Translations under genes and position numbers: made by a program
DNA from: Hallella mizrahii
GTDB taxonomy: Bacteria; Bacteroidota; Bacteroidia; Bacteroidales; Bacteroidaceae
NCBI RefSeq assembly: GCF_009695775.1
Contig: NZ_VUNG01000004.1
Coordinates: 92,193 to 156,192 of the forward strand
Reading direction: 5' to 3'
Length of the DNA: 64,000 bases
Notes under the pieces: model-generated
Databases searched by the model: none
What the model was told of the DNA's origin: nothing
Seen by the model: the letters and a program-made list of their open reading frames with translations, nothing else
Part shown: in pieces, positions 62,968 through 64,000 of the stretch
Layout of the letters: each line of letters starts with the position of its first letter
How positions within the stretch are numbered: the first letter of the stretch is position 1

Positions 62968-63804
62968 ATGGAATTTACATATCAGCTACCTGATAAAACT
63001 GAGTTTCTTCAAGCATTATTGACGCTTATGTCAAACTCTCCGAAGATAGAAGTGAGGATGGTATACAATATAATAAAGTATGCAACGCTAGAATTCAGGG
63101 AGTCAACAGAGTTTTCTCAAAAGGTTTGGAATGCTTACAAATTATACATTACGCTTAGATTACCAATCGATATATACTCAAAACAGCAAGTGATGCTTGA
63201 AGGCTATAGTTCTGAAATTAAGAATATAGCACAAACTTTATTGCCAGCGGATTGTGGTTATTATGTATGGAGTGTTGATATTGTTCCAGCTTTTGAATCA
63301 GCGAGACAAGGCGGATTGGAGGTCCTTTCATCATCCCAGAATAATGATAAATTGGACATACTTGATAAAGACATAGTAGAAAAAGGCAAGAAGATGTCAG
63401 ATGCCTATCTGGTCATGTATTGCCTTGAAAATCTCCTTCGAGATTTTATTGATAGGACATTGACCAACAACTATGGTCAGAAATATGAGGAAAAGATAAC
63501 CATAGCTAATAGTGTCAAGAACAAGGTAAAATCACGTATAAATGATGAGGCAAAGAACAAATGGCTTCCTTTGCGTGGCGACTCTTATGTCTATTATCTT
63601 GACTTTAACGAACTCGGTGACATCATTTCCAATAATTGGAATGACTTCAAAGAACTATTGCCAAGCCAAGAATGGATAAAGGCGAAGGTTGGCGAATTGT
63701 ACAATATTCGTTGCCTTATCGCTCATAACAGTTATCTCGACTCTACATCCATTGAAGTCCTGAATGTCGATTATAAGCAAATGATTAAGCAGATAGGGAA
63801 ATAA
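62968..63804 (+). CDS. Swt1-like HEPN-domain protein
   Basis: A 278-residue protein. The C-terminal ~150 residues match Swt1-like HEPN domains: NLLRDFIDRTL, LPLRGDSYVYYLDFNELGDI and RCLIAHNSY, where R248-x4-H253 is the RNase-type HEPN motif. The N-terminal part is helical (VRMVYNIIKYATLEFRESTE) and may sense a trigger. HEPN proteins of this group act in RNA cleavage during defence or stress. It lies outside the polysaccharide operon after a 180-bp gap and before an IS66 end, so it is probably mobile cargo. Confidence 0.75.
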   Translation: MEFTYQLPDKTEFLQALLTLMSNSPKIEVRMVYNIIKYATLEFRESTEFSQKVWNAYKLYITLRLPIDIYSKQQVMLEGYSSEIKNIAQTLLPADCGYYVWSVDIVPAFESARQGGLEVLSSSQNNDKLDILDKDIVEKGKKMSDAYLVMYCLENLLRDFIDRTLTNNYGQKYEEKITIANSVKNKVKSRINDEAKNKWLPLRGDSYVYYLDFNELGDIISNNWNDFKELLPSQEWIKAKVGELYNIRCLIAHNSYLDSTSIEVLNVDYKQMIKQIGK

Positions 63805-63874
63805 GGTACATCAAACTTTATCAATAATAAAAATAATGTTAGTATAAAGGATTACTTATAAGAAAATTTATATT

Positions 63875-64000
63875 GTAAGCGTCCAAAAATGACGTATTGC
63901 TTAAAGCCTTAAAATCTGTTACTTTTGTCCTCGACTTAAATTCATACAATTTATGGAGAGAACATCAGATTTTGAACAGCTGCTCTTCCTATATAAGACG
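63875..64000 (+). mobile_element. Left end of an IS66-family insertion sequence (partial)
   Basis: GTAAGCGTCCAAAAATGACG begins at 63875, and IS66-family terminal repeats start GTAAGCG. A promoter-like TACTTTTG and the start of a small frame follow. TTTATATT before the end (63867-63874) is a candidate 8-bp target duplication. The window stops before the rest of the element. Confidence 0.6.
63953..64000 (+). CDS. N-terminus of an IS66-type small ORF (partial)
   Basis: The 16 visible codons read MERTSDFEQLLFLYKT. From memory, small proteins encoded at the start of Bacteroidetes IS66 elements begin in this way (EQLFYLYKTEG), which are accessory transposition proteins. Cut by the window end; the IS66-like terminal repeat 78 bp upstream supports the assignment. 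Confidence 0.5.
   Translation, partial: MERTSDFEQLLFLYKT

Overview
The window comes from a Bacteroidetes chromosome, most likely Prevotella or a close relative. Three things point there: promoters of the TTTG / 19-20 bp / TAnnTTTG type, genes that begin without a Shine-Dalgarno sequence, and gene families typical of Bacteroidetes conjugative transposons (TraE/DUF4134, TraF/DUF4133, TraG to TraN) and capsule loci (UpxY).

Region by region. (1) 1-9.2 kb: the end of a probable multigene defence operon. A truncated gene overlaps a 1831-residue HerA/FtsK-like ATPase that also carries a PD-(D/E)XK-like motif. A PP2C phosphatase and a regulator follow almost without gaps, then a RelA/SpoT-type HD protein and three envelope or membrane proteins of unknown role. 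(2) 9.29-10.95 kb: an IS4/IS1634-type insertion sequence with inverted ends and a target duplication. (3) 10.96-17.4 kb: a mobilisation and replication module on the minus strand (relaxase, MobC-like protein, a 35-bp repeat array, a Toprim/RecA-fold primase-helicase, two HTH proteins). A 56-residue membrane protein lies inside it on the opposite strand. (4) 17.7-19.9 kb: a broken AbiEi-like antitoxin followed by an intact AbiEi/AbiEii pair. (5) 19.97-23.7 kb: a recombination region with a 24-bp-arm hairpin, six TGGCTACAC-type repeats, a possible non-coding transcript, a tyrosine integrase, a duplicated promoter block, an excisionase-like gene and a Toprim-like gene. (6) 23.9-26.0 kb: an acidic protein, a GNAT acetyltransferase gene broken by an amber codon, and a 1.2-kb array of six ~215-bp repeats. 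(7) 26.0-35.35 kb, minus strand: accessory genes of the conjugative element (HU, zinc-ribbon protein, Toprim primase, ArdC antirestriction protein, a three-module fusion, DUF4099/DUF3945-like protein). (8) 35.4-53.9 kb, plus strand: the transfer operon, from a peptidoglycan hydrolase and TraA/TraB-like proteins through the VirB4-type ATPase and TraJ-N to the coupling ATPase. (9) 54-55.5 kb: an exported coiled-coil protein, a zinc-ribbon/free-methionine-sulfoxide-reductase fusion and a small partner gene. (10) 55.67-62.8 kb: a surface polysaccharide locus with a long leader, UpxY antiterminator, acyltransferase, flippase, ferredoxin-like protein and pyruvyltransferase. A Swt1-like HEPN protein follows. 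(11) 63.875 kb to the end: the left end of an IS66-family element.

How it fits together. The transfer operon builds the mating channel, and the coupling ATPase delivers the relaxase-bound strand. The only relaxase visible (11-12.3 kb) lies about 40 kb from the coupling protein. Either one large element spans ~11-54 kb, or a mobilisable element sits next to a conjugative one. ArdC would protect incoming DNA, while AbiE, the ATPase operon and the HEPN protein are defence-like cargo. All functions are inferred from motifs read by eye; no database search was run.
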